A stretch of DNA of 64,000 nt, taken from assembly GCF_023101765.2 (NCBI RefSeq), contig NC_064233.1:1550001-1614000 (forward strand), read 5' to 3'. The translations under genes and the position numbers were made by a program. The notes under the pieces were generated by a model. The model was not told the origin of the DNA, did not search any database, and saw nothing but the letters and a program-made list of their open reading frames with translations. The DNA is from Spodoptera frugiperda. Lineage: Eukaryota > Arthropoda > Insecta > Lepidoptera > Noctuidae. Of this stretch, positions 34,035-45,289 are shown one piece after another (the stretch's first letter is position 1; each line of letters begins with the position of its first letter).

Positions 34035-34225
34035 AGTTTACGTTTAAAAAAACCGACATGAACCTCTTTCTATTTAAAAGTTAAGTCTAAAACTTGTTCC
34101 TAAGTGAATTAAATACTTTTCTGAATACCGCATCAAAATCAGTTTAACCAATCGCGAGATAAACGCGGACAAACAAACATACAGTACAAACTAATAACTT
34201 TCTTTTTTGAAGTCAGTCAATAAAT
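34035..34225 (-). repeat. Dispersed repeat, family F
   Basis: AAAACCGACATGAACCTCTT, CCAATCGCGAGATAAACGCG and TTTTTTGAAGTCAGTCAATA; diverged terminal decamers. Confidence 0.6.
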
Positions 34226-35170
34226 GGAGCTGTACATCAAAGCAGTCGGTAAAATGTTTACTGAAACATATAATTCAAATATTTATGTAGACACCATCAA
34301 GAACGGCTCGGAAAATATTGGTGAAGTAACGTTTGGGACATGCGGCGATAACGATCGTTGGATCCTCACTGACGTGTAATTTACTTGTCTATGGGACAAC
34401 TTTGTTATCATCCCCCTCCCCCCCAGGCGGCGGGGGGTGGGGGTGACAGTGCGTCGACCCCTCACATTAGTGTCGCGGTAGCTTGTCACGGTTTTTATCC
34501 AAACCGTGCGGATCACGAATTGATAGCTTTGATTCGATTTAAAAATGCTACCCGCAATTATTTGTCGATTTAAAATGTCAGCGCAAAAATAGCGTGTGGG
34601 TAGTTGTGAAATATGTTTAGTGAATAAACACGTTTGACTGACGATAATGTTTGGTTTTTAATTGAAATATTAAAGAGCGATCGGTTTTTGTCAATGCATT
34701 GGGTGGATAAAAACTAATTCTGCTATTCAGCAAAAAATACAAACGAACTAATTCAAACGGAAGAACTTGAAAAATTGACCGCTTTTCACAGTTCTCAAAT
34801 AAACTAATCCTCAGGCGAGGTATTAAACTATCCCAAACCAAACTAAGATATTTAAGACAAGAATAATCAAATGAAATCTAAGATAACACTAAGATCTATA
34901 AACTGCTCAACGAATTGATAGAAATAAAGAACGCGAACAGAAGGAACTTTACATTAAATTAGGACTCAGTCTCCAGAGTCAATAACTCGGGACAAACTTA
35001 CGGAGCTGATAATTACACTAATTGAAGTCAACTTACGACTTTACATTCTACAGCCACTGTGAATTAAAAATGGAGAGCGATGGTAGGCGAGTAACGAGAG
35101 AGTATTCAACTGGAACTAAGGGGGAGGTAATATTATTGAAAGTGAATTTTACTTTATACTTAAGTGTATT
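34226..35170. other. No gene seen; C/G mirror tract
   Basis: 34412-34446 is a C run followed by GGCGGCGGGGGGTGGGGG, able to form a hairpin or a G-quadruplex. The rest is AT-rich. Confidence 0.5.
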
Positions 35171-35174
35171 TTTT

Positions 35175-35370
35175 TGCATAACGTTGCCCCACACTAAGAG
35201 TTTCTCCTGTGTCGTGGGTGCGTTTACAAACATACAAGTTCACATACATATGTCACCCAGGCTTGAAACAACAATTTTTGGATCACACATAAATTTGTTT
35301 CGTGTGGGAATCGAACGCGCTGTAAGCTGCGGCAGACGGTTTCCGAGTACCGTGCCAACCGTTATGTCAT
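35175..35370 (-). repeat. tRNA-derived SINE, family A (diverged)
   Basis: Body GTGGGTGCGTTTACAAACAT and AACAACAATTTTTGGATCAC; the head GGGAATCGAACGCGC has lost a matching B box. Confidence 0.75.
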
Positions 35371-36185
35371 ATTCATGGAAGCCTAATGTTTATTCGACAG
35401 TTGCAAAAATTTTAAACCAAAAGAATTGAAGGAATATTTGTCTAAAGTCACAATGGACAGTGGAGTAGAGAATGCAAATCCGCCGTGTTTTGAAAATCCG
35501 GATTTTTAAGAACGGATTTTTGGTCCAATCCGGATTATCCGGATTTTACGGATTTTTCATGAAAATAAACAAATCTACTTATGTTAGTTTAATAATATGA
35601 AGTTTTTTATATCCAACATCAGAAATCGATGAAATATCCTGTGACTATAATGAACCTGTACTTCTTAATACACCAGAAATAAATCCGTTAGCGTCCGATC
35701 CAATCGATGTACCAAACTTAGGAGATTTTGAAAAATCCAGTATTTCTAGCAGTAATTAGGCAGAAAATTATTTTTGAGCAACAAATAAAAAAACTAAATG
35801 ACTGCTTAGGAATTAAAAAAATAACTAAGCATAAAAAATTTAATTACCAAAAATTTATGTAAATAGCTGATTGAAAATTTTTAAATAGACCAGAGGGGGC
35901 CTACTCCGGTTCTCGAATCCGAAATTTCGTTTAATCTTCGGCCGTAGGTTTTATTGATTTACTAATAGAATTACTTGAAATAACGTTTTATTTTTAATTT
36001 CATATCAAAACCTATTTATTTAAATTCATTTCATAAGTTTATTTTGGTTCCCGAAAGTTCGCAATAAATAGAATAAAATTGTAGTTTCGTACTACAATTT
36101 GCAAAGTTTCGGACAAAACTTCGTTTTTCGTTGAATTAGAGTAGACCTACAGATTTTTTTAGTTATAAAGTGCACATTTATTTAC

Positions 36186-36381
36186 TACTAGCTACTTCCG
36201 CGCGGTTTCACCCGCTCTGCTTGGCTCCTATTGGTCATAGCGTGATGTTTTATAGTCTATAGCCTTTCTAGATAAATGTACTATACAACACAACAAGAAT
36301 TGTTCAAATCGGACCAGTAGTTCTGGAGATTAGCGCGTTCAAACAAACAAACAAACTCTTCAGCTTTATAATATTAGTATA
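36186..36381 (+). repeat. RTE-like LINE tail or SINE-like repeat, copy 1
   Basis: Starts ACTAGCTACTTCCGCGCGG, contains GATTAGCGCGTTCAAACAAA and ends AATATTAGTATAGAT. I recognise it as a common moth repeat of the RTE-tail kind. It lies within the hAT-like element. Confidence 0.7.
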
Positions 36382-36397
36382 GATAAAGAAAGATGAT
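36382..36397. repeat. 16-bp target site duplication, left
   Basis: GATAAAGAAAGATGAT, exactly repeated at 37161-37176. Confidence 0.95.
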
Positions 36398-36857
36398 TGG
36401 GCTCGCTGTTATAGCAGCGGTAAGTCCCCTCTTTGAGGAGTGGCTAGAGAGGCGTCACGGCGCTCTCACCTACCGCCTGACGCAGGTGCTTACCGGACAC
36501 GGAAGTTTCGGTAGGTACCTGTTTCGGATTCGGCGGGAGGAAACGCTCGGGTGTCGGCATTGCGAGGACCACCCGGAGGACACCGTGGAGCATACAGTAG
36601 CGGTGTGCCCTGCATGGGCTGAACACCGCCGTGTCCTTAGGGATGTGATCGGCGACGGTGACCTCTCGCGTCCGGCTCTGGTTCAAGCCATGGTGCGCAG
36701 CGAGGGGGAACGGGACGCAGTCTCCTCCTTGTGCGACACAGTTATGCTAGCTAAGGAGGTGGCGGAGCGGGTGAGAGAACGATCCTCCTCACGTCCTAGC
36801 CGCCGCAGTAGACACTCCGGGCGTCGGGGATCGCGTGACGATCTCCGGCCACGGTAA
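36393..36857 (+). pseudogene. R1-like LINE ORF2 C-terminal fragment (154 codons)
   Basis: The first codons come from the target duplication, so the ATG is accidental. The frame then follows the LINE. It carries HGALTYRLTQVLTGHGSFGR and a CCHC motif with C54, C57, H67 and C72, typical of the zinc-knuckle region downstream of reverse transcriptase in R1-clade elements. Reverse transcriptase and endonuclease are absent by truncation. The tail is Arg/Ser-rich and ends at TAA. Confidence 0.8.
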
Positions 36858-37160
36858 GTGCGGGTCTGCGGACGGCGAGCAAGGGTAGCTCGCCGCCCGA
36901 CCAGAACCAGACCCGTGCGTACGGCGCGTCGCGTTCCGCGCGCGCCTCAAAGAGCCCGACCACCACAGATGGGGCCCAGCAGGGCTGATGCCCGACCCGG
37001 AGCTGCGGACAACGTAAAAGGTTACCGGGGCTCCGGCTCAAAGCAGAAGAAGGAACGGGGTGGTTTTTAGTCAGTAAATGTCTGACACTCCCTCTCGCCT
37101 CACCTAGGGCGGGAGAAGTCATTGGATGATTTTCCCCCCTCAAAAAAAAAAAAAAAAAAA
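36398..37160 (+). mobile_element. 5'-truncated R1-like LINE insertion
   Basis: 763 bp between exact 16-bp duplications, ending in 19 A residues (37142-37160). The 5' part encodes the C-terminal end of the retrotransposon protein. The rest is 3' untranslated sequence that also occurs in ten diverged fragments in this window. This is the signature of target-primed reverse transcription, and exact duplications imply a young insertion. Confidence 0.92.
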
Positions 37161-37176
37161 GATAAAGAAAGATGAT
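37161..37176. repeat. 16-bp target site duplication, right
   Basis: GATAAAGAAAGATGAT directly after the poly-A tail. Confidence 0.95.
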
Positions 37177-37522
37177 GAAAATTAAGTCTAATCTGACATT
37201 ACTAAGCCTGAAAACCATGAAGGGAAGTTTCCAATCACTAAAATAACATTAACAGTATCATCAATAGTTGGCTATTAATGACTATTAACTGTTTTTAATC
37301 GATTTATTAGCCGAATTATATTAAGCGGAATAACCAACACTACCTCTGGAGGACGCGAGCCGAACATACGCGTGATAATGTCATTGCGAATTACGATTTC
37401 TTATTATTCAGAAAATCCGCGGATTTGATTTTCGAATCCGGATTGACAACTCGAGTAAAAATGTACGGATATCCGGATTTTTCGGATTACGGATAGTCCG
37501 GATTGCATTCCCTACAGTGGAG

Positions 37523-37810
37523 CATAACATAGTCCAAGAGCAATCACAAACTTAACCTACAATCTGTTTCAAAGTTGAAGTAGTAAACGAGTAGACACTT
37601 GTATCAATGTCGGACACATCGACAATTATACTACATAGTAGTGTCACGACAGCAGACTCCTAGACTAACGAGTGAGCGCGTCCGACACGACACGCCGCGC
37701 TAACAGGACGTGTAGACACATTGAGACGAACCACTTGCTAGCACTATCGATATAACGACAAACTTTCAGTTAAAACGTCTTTATTATTCTCGCTAGGATT
37801 TTCTCTTGTA
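37523..37810. other. No gene seen
   Basis: Unassigned flank of the hAT-like element. Confidence 0.4.
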
Positions 37811-37813
37811 TAT

Positions 37814-37925
37814 GTCAAAGTCCAAATCATTTATTTCAATTACACCAGGAAGGCACTTTTGAACATCAAAGCTATATACCAAAGTATAGATTCATATATA
37901 CAACAATGAGCAACGAACTCTATAG
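37814..37925 (-). repeat. LINE 3' tail fragment
   Basis: GTCAAAGTCCAAATCATTTATTTC resembles the GTCAAA-repeat end and AATAAA-like signal of the LINE at 39580, but only a tail is left. Confidence 0.55.
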
Positions 37926-37969
37926 GTCTTTTTCAATCAGGTTCTCAATACAATTCTTGGATTATGGTA

Positions 37970-38165
37970 ACACTGGCTTCTGCCAGCGGCTTTGCCTGCA
38001 TTCCCGTGGAATAAAAAGTAGCCTATGTATCATTCCAGACCATAATTTGTTATTTTTCATTTTTTCAATTTCATTCTGATGTGTACGTTTGTGTGCGATT
38101 ACCTTGCATTTGGCTGAACCGCTTTCTTTGCAGTTTGCAGCATAGAGTTTTGCTGACATACCTAA
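37970..38165 (-). repeat. Dispersed repeat, families H and F joined
   Basis: GCCAGCGGCTTTGCCTGCAT and AGCCTATGTATCATTCCAGA match the end of family H at 48605. GCGATTACCTTGCATTTGGC matches family F. Confidence 0.6.
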
Positions 38166-38169
38166 TATA

Positions 38170-39575
38170 TCATCTACTTAAAAAAATTGAGATTCGCGCT
38201 TTAAAAAAGATTTACAAAGATACATAATGAATCTACAGCACATAAAAGTGAGAATCTCATCGTCAGTAGCGAGCTGTCCAATCAGTATAACAACCTTACA
38301 GGCAGGTCAATAATGCACGAGTTACATTACATTATCCGTTGATCGATTGATGACAGATAAGTCCAAAGTTATCCATTATTGAAATGACTACACACCGAAT
38401 GGAAGCAATTCCATCAGCCTGTGGTTCCCGAAACAATAATAGGGAACAGTTGGCAGGCGCCCCGCCGCCGAGTATTGCCGAGTATCGCAGTATTGCTGAG
38501 CTCACACAAACAAGCATCGATCCGGCGCAGCGGCCGCGAGCGCCGCCGTCCCCCGGGCGCGCACAGTTCGGTGCTCACATTCAATTCCCGCAACTTTTCT
38601 ACCAAATTTGTAATCTCCCAGTATTACTCTCGAAGGGATTACAGACTCTGTTTCACGATCGCGTGTAAATTCCATATACTTATGTTTTATTCAGGGCTTA
38701 GTTCAGAGCAGACGATAAAGGCCTGGCGTAAATTATTCTGTTTGAGATAATCAGACTACTTTATTTAAAGCTTAGAGACTATAAGTTAAAAGGAGCAGGG
38801 ATTTAACGTAAATAAAAGTAATAATTTAACAACACTTTATTTCGATTCGAGTTATTTAATTACAGAAAAATGTAAAGCAAAACGAAATAAACATTCACAA
38901 CACAGAACGGAATTAACGTAAACGAATGCTCCGCTGTGCAGGCTCGAGCTCGGAGCGAAAACATCAATAGGAGTTAATGGCGCCCACCGTGGGGCCGGCG
39001 ACGGCTAGTGGCGCACAACGTGGGCCCGCGATAATGGCGCCCTCTGTATGCGGCGAGCAGTGAACGAGCCTCGCGGGACACCTGACCCTCACCGCGCGAC
39101 ATTCCCACTCACTGCTGGAGGAATTGACTACGTTTTTATTTTGTAAATGCAAGCGGGAACTTGTTCCCATGCGACCATTTACACATATAGCATATAGCTT
39201 GCTTCTTACAATATACACGTGTACAATAAAGACATTTGAGCTCAAAATAAAACTACCTTCATACAACGGCGTCGACACGTGAGATATTTATGCGTATAAT
39301 TAAAGAACTAAGTGTACACACACACGATTACAGTAACGAGTAGTTAGCACGACATTTGGGAAGTGTCGGGAATTCAAACATTAACTGATTTCACAGCTGT
39401 AGCGAGTTAGATCATACATGCGGGAGCCATTACTTCGAGCACTACGATATAACTTTATTACATACATTGGAACTGACGCTTAGTACGCACTAGTTACTAA
39501 TTTAATTACTATGAACTATTAAATTAACAGAACTAAAGTTAATCCCCGAAGGGGTAGGCAGTGGTGTGTTAAGTT
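38170..39575. other. No gene seen; two CpG-rich unique tracts
   Basis: 38440-38600 (GCAGCGGCCGCGAGCGCCGC) and 38970-39110 are CpG-rich. The second holds two copies of a tRNA-Lys-complementary-like 19-mer (38978, 39009) and GGGACACCTGACCCT at 39075, which recurs at 45902. No coding frame is convincing. Confidence 0.35.
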
Positions 39576-39579
39576 TACA

Positions 39580-42072
39580 AAAGTCAAAGTCAAAGTCAAA
39601 GGATTTATTTGCTAATGAATACAGTTATATAAAAGGTGTTACAAAATGTTTATGAGTACAGTCATAATATAATGACATGCAAAATACATAATATATATCT
39701 TAAGTATACAATTATTTCGGGAACTTACATTGCAAGAATTCTTTAATGGAATAGAAGGGATTATCAATTAACCATCTGCGTAATGCCCTCTTAAACCGAA
39801 TCATCGGTAGTTCCCGAATTTTGTCAGGAAGTTTATTATAAATTTGGATACACATGGGAAAACAACTTCGTTTGTACAGTTCCGTTCTCATACTTGGAAG
39901 AGTTAATTTGTTTGGAAATCTAGTTTTACAATTAGAGTTATCTCCCACTTTTTCAAACAAGTCAGAGTGAGATTTGGTAAATTTACAAATTTCTTCAATA
40001 TAAATACAAGTTACTGTTAAAATTCCAAGTTTCTTAAATAATGGTTTACAGGATGTAAGTGGGTCGACATTACATATGGCACGTATACATCGTTTTTGGG
40101 ATATTAGAGCCTTTTCGATATGCACCGAATTGCCCCATACCAATATCCCATAGCGTAATACTGAGCCAACATACGCATGATAAGCCTGTAACGTGGCTTG
40201 CTTAGTTGTGAGATTGGATAGGCGCCACAGAGCATAAGCAAACTTAGCAAGCTTTTCGCATACTTTATCAATATGGTTACTCCAGGAACATTTTTCATCT
40301 ATCACTATGCCAAGAAAAGTTATATTATCTGTTTTTTCAATTAGTTTGTTTTCATAGGTTATTTTTAAATTAATTTTATTCCAGTTTTTGTTGGTAAATT
40401 GAATGTATTTAGTTTTTCCTATATTAGGTTTTAAGTTATTGCTCTCCATCCATTTTATAATTTTGTTGACTGTATTATTTATTTCTATATTGTAGTTATT
40501 ATTTATTTTCGGGATTATAACCGACACGTCATCTGCGAAAAGGATGCAAGGATAGTTCGTAACTTCAATTAGGTCATTTATATATAGTAGGAACAGTAGG
40601 GGGCCTAATATACTGCCCTGGGGAACACCGGTGCGACTGTAACCTAAGCTAGACTTGTATACCAGTTCACTTTGTTTTGTTTTGTTTGCAGTGATTTCAA
40701 CAAATTGTGATCTATTCGTAAGATAGCTTTTTAACCATGCATTTGCTTTGCCACGTATTCCATACCTTTCACATTTTTTTAGGAGCAAATCATGTGAAAC
40801 AAAATCAAAGGCCTTTGACATATCAAAAAATATAACTGTTGTTGGAATTTTATTGTCAATATTTTGAGAAACTAGGTTCATTAAAGTAAATGCCGCTATG
40901 GTTGTTGATTTGTTTTTTTGAAAACCGTTTTGTTCCTTTTTCAGTATTTCGAATTTATCAATAAAACTGATCAATCTGGAATGCATAATTTTTTCATAGA
41001 TCTTTGCGAGTATAGGTAGTAGAGCTATCGGTCTATAATTGTCAACAAGTTTTTTGCTTCCCTTTTTGTAAATTGGCTTAATTACTGATATCTTTAATTT
41101 ATCAGGAAACACTCCCGTATATAGTGATAAATTTATAAGGTGTGCAAGAATAGGGGCAATGATAGGGCTTATGAATTTTATGATTTTTGTGGGTATTTGA
41201 TCATAGCCTGTGGAATTAGTATCCTTTAGTGATTTTATTACTTTTTCTATTTCATTATAGTTAGTAGGCATTAGAAATATACTGGAATTAATTGAATTTA
41301 TGTTATAATTGTTATTGTCTAGGTCGAAGTCATTATTTGTAATTTTAATGAAGTAGTCATTTATATAATTTGCAATGTCATTAGGGTTTTTTATAGATCC
41401 ATTTTCTGTTTCAATTTCTTTAATATTCGATTCATTAGTATGATTATTATTATTAGAATTATATTTTATTAGATCCCATGACGCTTTACATTTATTCTTA
41501 GCTTTGTTAATGTATTTTGTGTAATGTAGTTTTTGAGCTTTTTGTAGACATTTCCTAAGTAACTTGTTATATTTTAAATATTTTAATTTATTTTCTGTAT
41601 TGGGTTTAGTATAGTATTTAAAACGCAAGTCTCTCTTTGTTCTTGTCGAGGTTTTAATACCCCTAGAAATCCATTTCGTATACTTTTTTATGAGATTAAT
41701 TTTAATAGCAATTTTTGGAAAACACAAATCAAAGAACAATACGAGTGTTTCGTGAAAGTTATTAAAGGCGTTGTTTGCTTCCTGATCATTATATATTTCT
41801 GACCACGAAAGACTTGATAAGCAATTATAGAATTTATCTTTATTTTCTAGGCTGAAATCATTTTTGTAAATGGTGCGGAAGCGTACAGGTGGATTTTTGT
41901 TTTCTATTGGTACCAATATCATTTGTGCTGTTTCATGGTCCGATAGTCCTAGTGGTATAACTTCGCATGTTGAGTTTTTACAATTACTTATTATTTGGTC
42001 TAAGCAAGCATTTCGTCTTGTTGGTTGTTTTATATGGATTTCTTTCTTTCTTTTTTTTACACTATTTGTCAC
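39580..42072 (-). mobile_element. 5'-truncated Jockey/CR1-group LINE
   Basis: Read on the minus strand, it has most of ORF2, a short untranslated region with AATAAA and a tail of GACTTT hexamers (39580-39600 on the plus strand as GTCAAA). Hexamer tails of this kind occur in CR1/Jockey-group elements of moths. No target duplication was identified with confidence. Confidence 0.85.
39712..42072 (-). CDS. LINE ORF2: endonuclease C-terminus and reverse transcriptase
   Basis: 786 codons without a stop or frameshift. An in-frame TAG lies directly upstream and the first codon is GTG, so no genuine start is present. The endonuclease survives only as its last part, with SDH at residues 44-46. The reverse transcriptase domain runs from about 290 to 600: NYRPIALLP (345-353), catalytic D417 in FFDMSKAFD, GVPQGSILGPLLFLLYINDL (482-501), FADD (512-515) and FLGIVID (586-592). 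No RNase H domain follows. The C-terminal region after about 610 is typical of Jockey/CR1-group proteins. The enzyme copies its own RNA at a nicked target, but without the rest of the endonuclease this copy cannot move itself. An open frame this long implies recent insertion. Confidence 0.9.
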   Translation of the reverse strand: MTNSVKKRKKEIHIKQPTRRNACLDQIISNCKNSTCEVIPLGLSDHETAQMILVPIENKNPPVRFRTIYKNDFSLENKDKFYNCLSSLSWSEIYNDQEANNAFNNFHETLVLFFDLCFPKIAIKINLIKKYTKWISRGIKTSTRTKRDLRFKYYTKPNTENKLKYLKYNKLLRKCLQKAQKLHYTKYINKAKNKCKASWDLIKYNSNNNNHTNESNIKEIETENGSIKNPNDIANYINDYFIKITNNDFDLDNNNYNINSINSSIFLMPTNYNEIEKVIKSLKDTNSTGYDQIPTKIIKFISPIIAPILAHLINLSLYTGVFPDKLKISVIKPIYKKGSKKLVDNYRPIALLPILAKIYEKIMHSRLISFIDKFEILKKEQNGFQKNKSTTIAAFTLMNLVSQNIDNKIPTTVIFFDMSKAFDFVSHDLLLKKCERYGIRGKANAWLKSYLTNRSQFVEITANKTKQSELVYKSSLGYSRTGVPQGSILGPLLFLLYINDLIEVTNYPCILFADDVSVIIPKINNNYNIEINNTVNKIIKWMESNNLKPNIGKTKYIQFTNKNWNKINLKITYENKLIEKTDNITFLGIVIDEKCSWSNHIDKVCEKLAKFAYALWRLSNLTTKQATLQAYHAYVGSVLRYGILVWGNSVHIEKALISQKRCIRAICNVDPLTSCKPLFKKLGILTVTCIYIEEICKFTKSHSDLFEKVGDNSNCKTRFPNKLTLPSMRTELYKRSCFPMCIQIYNKLPDKIRELPMIRFKRALRRWLIDNPFYSIKEFLQCKFPK

Positions 42073-42239
42073 CTATAGCATTAATTTCTGGAATAGTCAA
42101 TTATCACGCATTATATTATGCTCTTTCGCCGCGTACCTATGGTTACCGGAGACCCAATTGTCAATCATTCTTAATCAAATATTTTTTACTTTGTTTGATT
42201 GTGAGTGCTTCGTTGGTCGAATGTTCGCAAGTGCCGATG

Positions 42240-42345
42240 CGACCGCCGGCCACATTGCCGGGCCGGGTGTAAATTGTACAGTGGCATTACGTGCCGTAGT
42301 CTGCCTACCCCTTCGGGGATAAAAGGCATGTCGTGACGTTGCTAG
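42240..42345 (+). repeat. Dispersed repeat, family T fragment
   Basis: GTAAATTGTACAGTGGCATT, TCTGCCTACCCCTTCGGGGAT and AAAAGGCATG, as at 5935-6000. Confidence 0.65.
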
Positions 42346-44450
42346 CATTCGAAATGGACTGCAGAAGAGTTTTCACAGAACCCACTCTCAATTGTACCAG
42401 GTAACTGCACCCATCTCTGTCTCTGAGCTCGTCATCATCAGAGCCACCACATTAGAGTGCCGCCGTGTCTCCCCGTAACGCGTCTCTGGCACGCAACACA
42501 CGGCACTGTTGTGACTACCCTCGCAATTACGGCGAACGAGTGTTTCATAGCGGTCGGTAATTGATTCCCCTGTTTATTTTATATCGCTTTAACGACCACT
42601 AGTTATTCGTTGTGTTTTCCATGTTCATTCAGTGGGTACGGAACGTAACGAATTTTAATCCTTGAGGGAATCTACTGAAGCCTTTGATCTTTGGCAAACG
42701 GGCGAGTGTGGGAGATGCGCAAAACCGTCAGTTTGATTGTGAGTCCCATGTTTGTTACATGGTAGAGAGCATGTACATAGTATCAAATTGTACAGTTTAC
42801 CAGTATTGATTAGATGCGTGAAAGTAATTATAATTTAATCTTTAATTATAACTCAAAATCGCTACATTCAATAATTTCTACCGACCTGGGAATCCGACTC
42901 GAGAGCATACATCTGAGTATACTCTATCCGTTATACCAACCTCCTAAAATTTTAAGGAACTAGTAACCTTAGATAGGTGGCATATTAAACGACATTTTGG
43001 TTTTCACTATCCTATAAGCAACACCTAACAGTGCAAGTAAGGGGTTGGTTTAGGTGCACCCATACGCTAAGTAACTTTTAGTTAAAGATAGTTTAGGGGT
43101 GGTTGGTAAAAAGGCCAGAATTAATTATAAAGACTTGATTAAATATAAACAAACTACATACACACCTGTAGTTGTAATGCCCGCACAGATTGGGTCTGTA
43201 TCGTAATAACAGCAGTAACAGTACTGCCAGTGTAAGCAAGTTTTAATTAATATTTAGTCTAACTTCTAAAATATTAATAAACCTCTGCATACAAATTTTG
43301 TCTGTCTCAGTAATATTGTTTTAATTTCATACAACTTGATTACGCAAGTTTTAATATCTTTAGATATAATTTATTTAGATAATTGTAAACAAACACTTTA
43401 TACGCGGCTAACGACACCGGTTGTAACTTTGCGGCACCCACACACATACATCGACTTAAACACCCATACAATACATCTGTGTGCGTAGACACAACCTCAC
43501 AGATCTTTACACATCTCAATACCTACATTGACCTGTTTTTTTTTTATAAATCTTAGCCTCACTCATTTATCAATAGCGGTTTATCGGAGACTTATTTACA
43601 TGAAGATGAAACATGCGCTTAGACTATTAACATCAATTTAAACCACACAAATAACAGTGCTCTGTCGACGACACAACGCTAACCGTACAGAATATTCTAC
43701 CATTTTTATAGAAAGTGTTGAGTCCCTACAATGTCTGTGTGTGATGTCTGAATGGTTTGTGTAGGGAATTATAGTAAAAGTCATTGAAGCACTGCACTAT
43801 GTATATTACGTTCGTTCTACTACAGCTCAGTAAGGACTGACGCACTACACACCTTAATGTACAATCTGCCGCGTTAGCACCCACAGAAAGTTACTAAAAC
43901 TCAACGTTTGCATCTATCTACCCCAAAAACTGCAAGAAAATCCTAAAAACAAATCGCCAACACCCCATTACATACGTTCCAGTGATACAAATCGAGTCGC
44001 GAACACATCGCTCCCTCCCTCCCTGTGACAGGGGTACCTACAAGACGGGGGCGGTCAAGAGGGCGCGTCGCAACCTTTTAAAGTGGCCTCAGCAACCTCT
44101 GCCAGAGAGGGTCGGACAGGAACCCGGCACATTACAGTCGACGACTTCCTGGACTTGTGTCGAGTGTGTGTCTGTCTGAGTGCTTGTGATACAGTATTCA
44201 TTTGTTAATATTTGCATTCATATATTTATACGTTTCAATTGTTACACTCCACGGACTCGACTCCATTCTTAACAGATGTTCAGAATAAAAAGCTTAAAAA
44301 CAATAATGTTGAAAATGTAATGAAAAAAGATCAGAAAGGTTGATGTGCTAGCGCCTGTACAAACCGACAGCTAATACCATACCTTGAGCTAATACCATCT
44401 CATGTATCAAAAATATGTCTATTAATATACATATTCGCTGTAGATGAAGG
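42346..44450. other. No gene seen; mostly unique AT-rich DNA
   Basis: 42450-42600 is moderately CpG-rich. A reversed tRNA-like head (GGGAATCCGACTCGAGAGC) lies at 42882-42950. Nothing else is recognised; the 65-codon frame at 43982 has no domain. Confidence 0.4.
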
Positions 44451-44454
44451 TAAG

Positions 44455-44760
44455 GAGGATCATCATTAACGGCCTATGACAGCCCACTGCTGGACTGTGG
44501 GCCTCATACATACATACACAACCCCATGCCTGTCTCCCATAGGGGTAGACAGAGACTATGGAATTATGGATTTACTCCACGAAAGGAAGATTTGCCATAA
44601 TCTCTTAGCAAGCGTGTCGGAGATCGCAGTTTAAAAAGTTCAGGTTTGTCAGAGAGCGCTACTGCCCGGTCTCTGTCAAATGTATAGTCTCTTAATCAGG
44701 TATACGACACCGGCGGGAAGAGTAGGACCAATATATTCTACTATGTCGTCACCAGACAAC
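44455..44760 (+). repeat. Dispersed repeat, family G
   Basis: CCCACTGCTGGACTGTGGGCC, then CAGAGAGCGCTACTGCCCGG and GGTATACGACACCGGCGGG. The same modules occur at 58390-58720, and the last also at 56120-56205 and 8768-8812. Confidence 0.7.
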
Positions 44761-45136
44761 GAACTTAAGTAATACATTCAGAAAGAAATATGTTCTAGCA
44801 AGAACACTGAATAAATGAAGCTGAGACAAAATGAACCGGGTCAATAAGACCCGGCTGCTATTAATTATTCATCTGCCGAGGCTCGCATAAAACGCGCGGA
44901 ATCACGACAAGGACAACGAAGATAGTGCTTTATTTAAATATAGATAGAGTTCATTCCAAAGAGTTACATTTTCGATAAGAGGTTTACGATTGACCTCCAA
45001 TTTGGTGAAAGCTATAAAATGTCTCCTGGAATCTGGAAGATAAATATAAAACTATTCAAGTTTGATTTTTTTAAAGATTTGAAAACTTTCATTCTATTCA
45101 AAAGCCTATTATCATCAACCTCTCCTTTAAAGCGAC

Positions 45137-45289
45137 CCCTTTTTTAAGGGGGAAAATCATCCAATGACTTCTCCCGCCTTGGGCAAGGCGAAAGGGAGTG
45201 TCAGACTTACTGACTAAAACCACCCCGTTCCTACTCCTGCTTTTCAAGCCGGAGCCCCGGTTAACCCGCTAGGTAGTCCGCAGCTCCTG
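45137..45289 (-). repeat. R1-like LINE 3' fragment
   Basis: T-rich start at 45137 (the poly-A tail reversed), CATCCAATGACTTCTCCCGC, and CCCGCTAGGTAGTCCGCAGC at the far end. Confidence 0.8.

Larger units (their letters stand above)
35458..37522. mobile_element. hAT-like non-autonomous element with target duplications
   Basis: CAGTGGAG at 35458-35465 and 37515-37522 flanks 35466-37514. The tips read TAGAGAATGCAAATCCG (left) and TAGGGAATGCAATCCGG (right, reversed), which fit the YARNG tip and 8-bp duplication known for hAT elements. Subterminal repeats of ATCCGGAT lie at both ends. No transposase frame is visible. About 990 bp of the interior are later insertions. Confidence 0.82.

Noticed and set aside
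36393..36395. ATG as the start of a real 154-residue protein
   Set aside because: The ATG belongs to the target duplication, so it was joined to the LINE frame by insertion.
39560..42090. Target site duplication for the 786-codon LINE
   Set aside because: TTTACA-like words lie on both sides, but the 5' boundary is uncertain and the match is too short.
41870..42322. 150-codon plus-strand frame opposite the LINE
   Set aside because: Mostly antisense of the reverse transcriptase frame; no domain.
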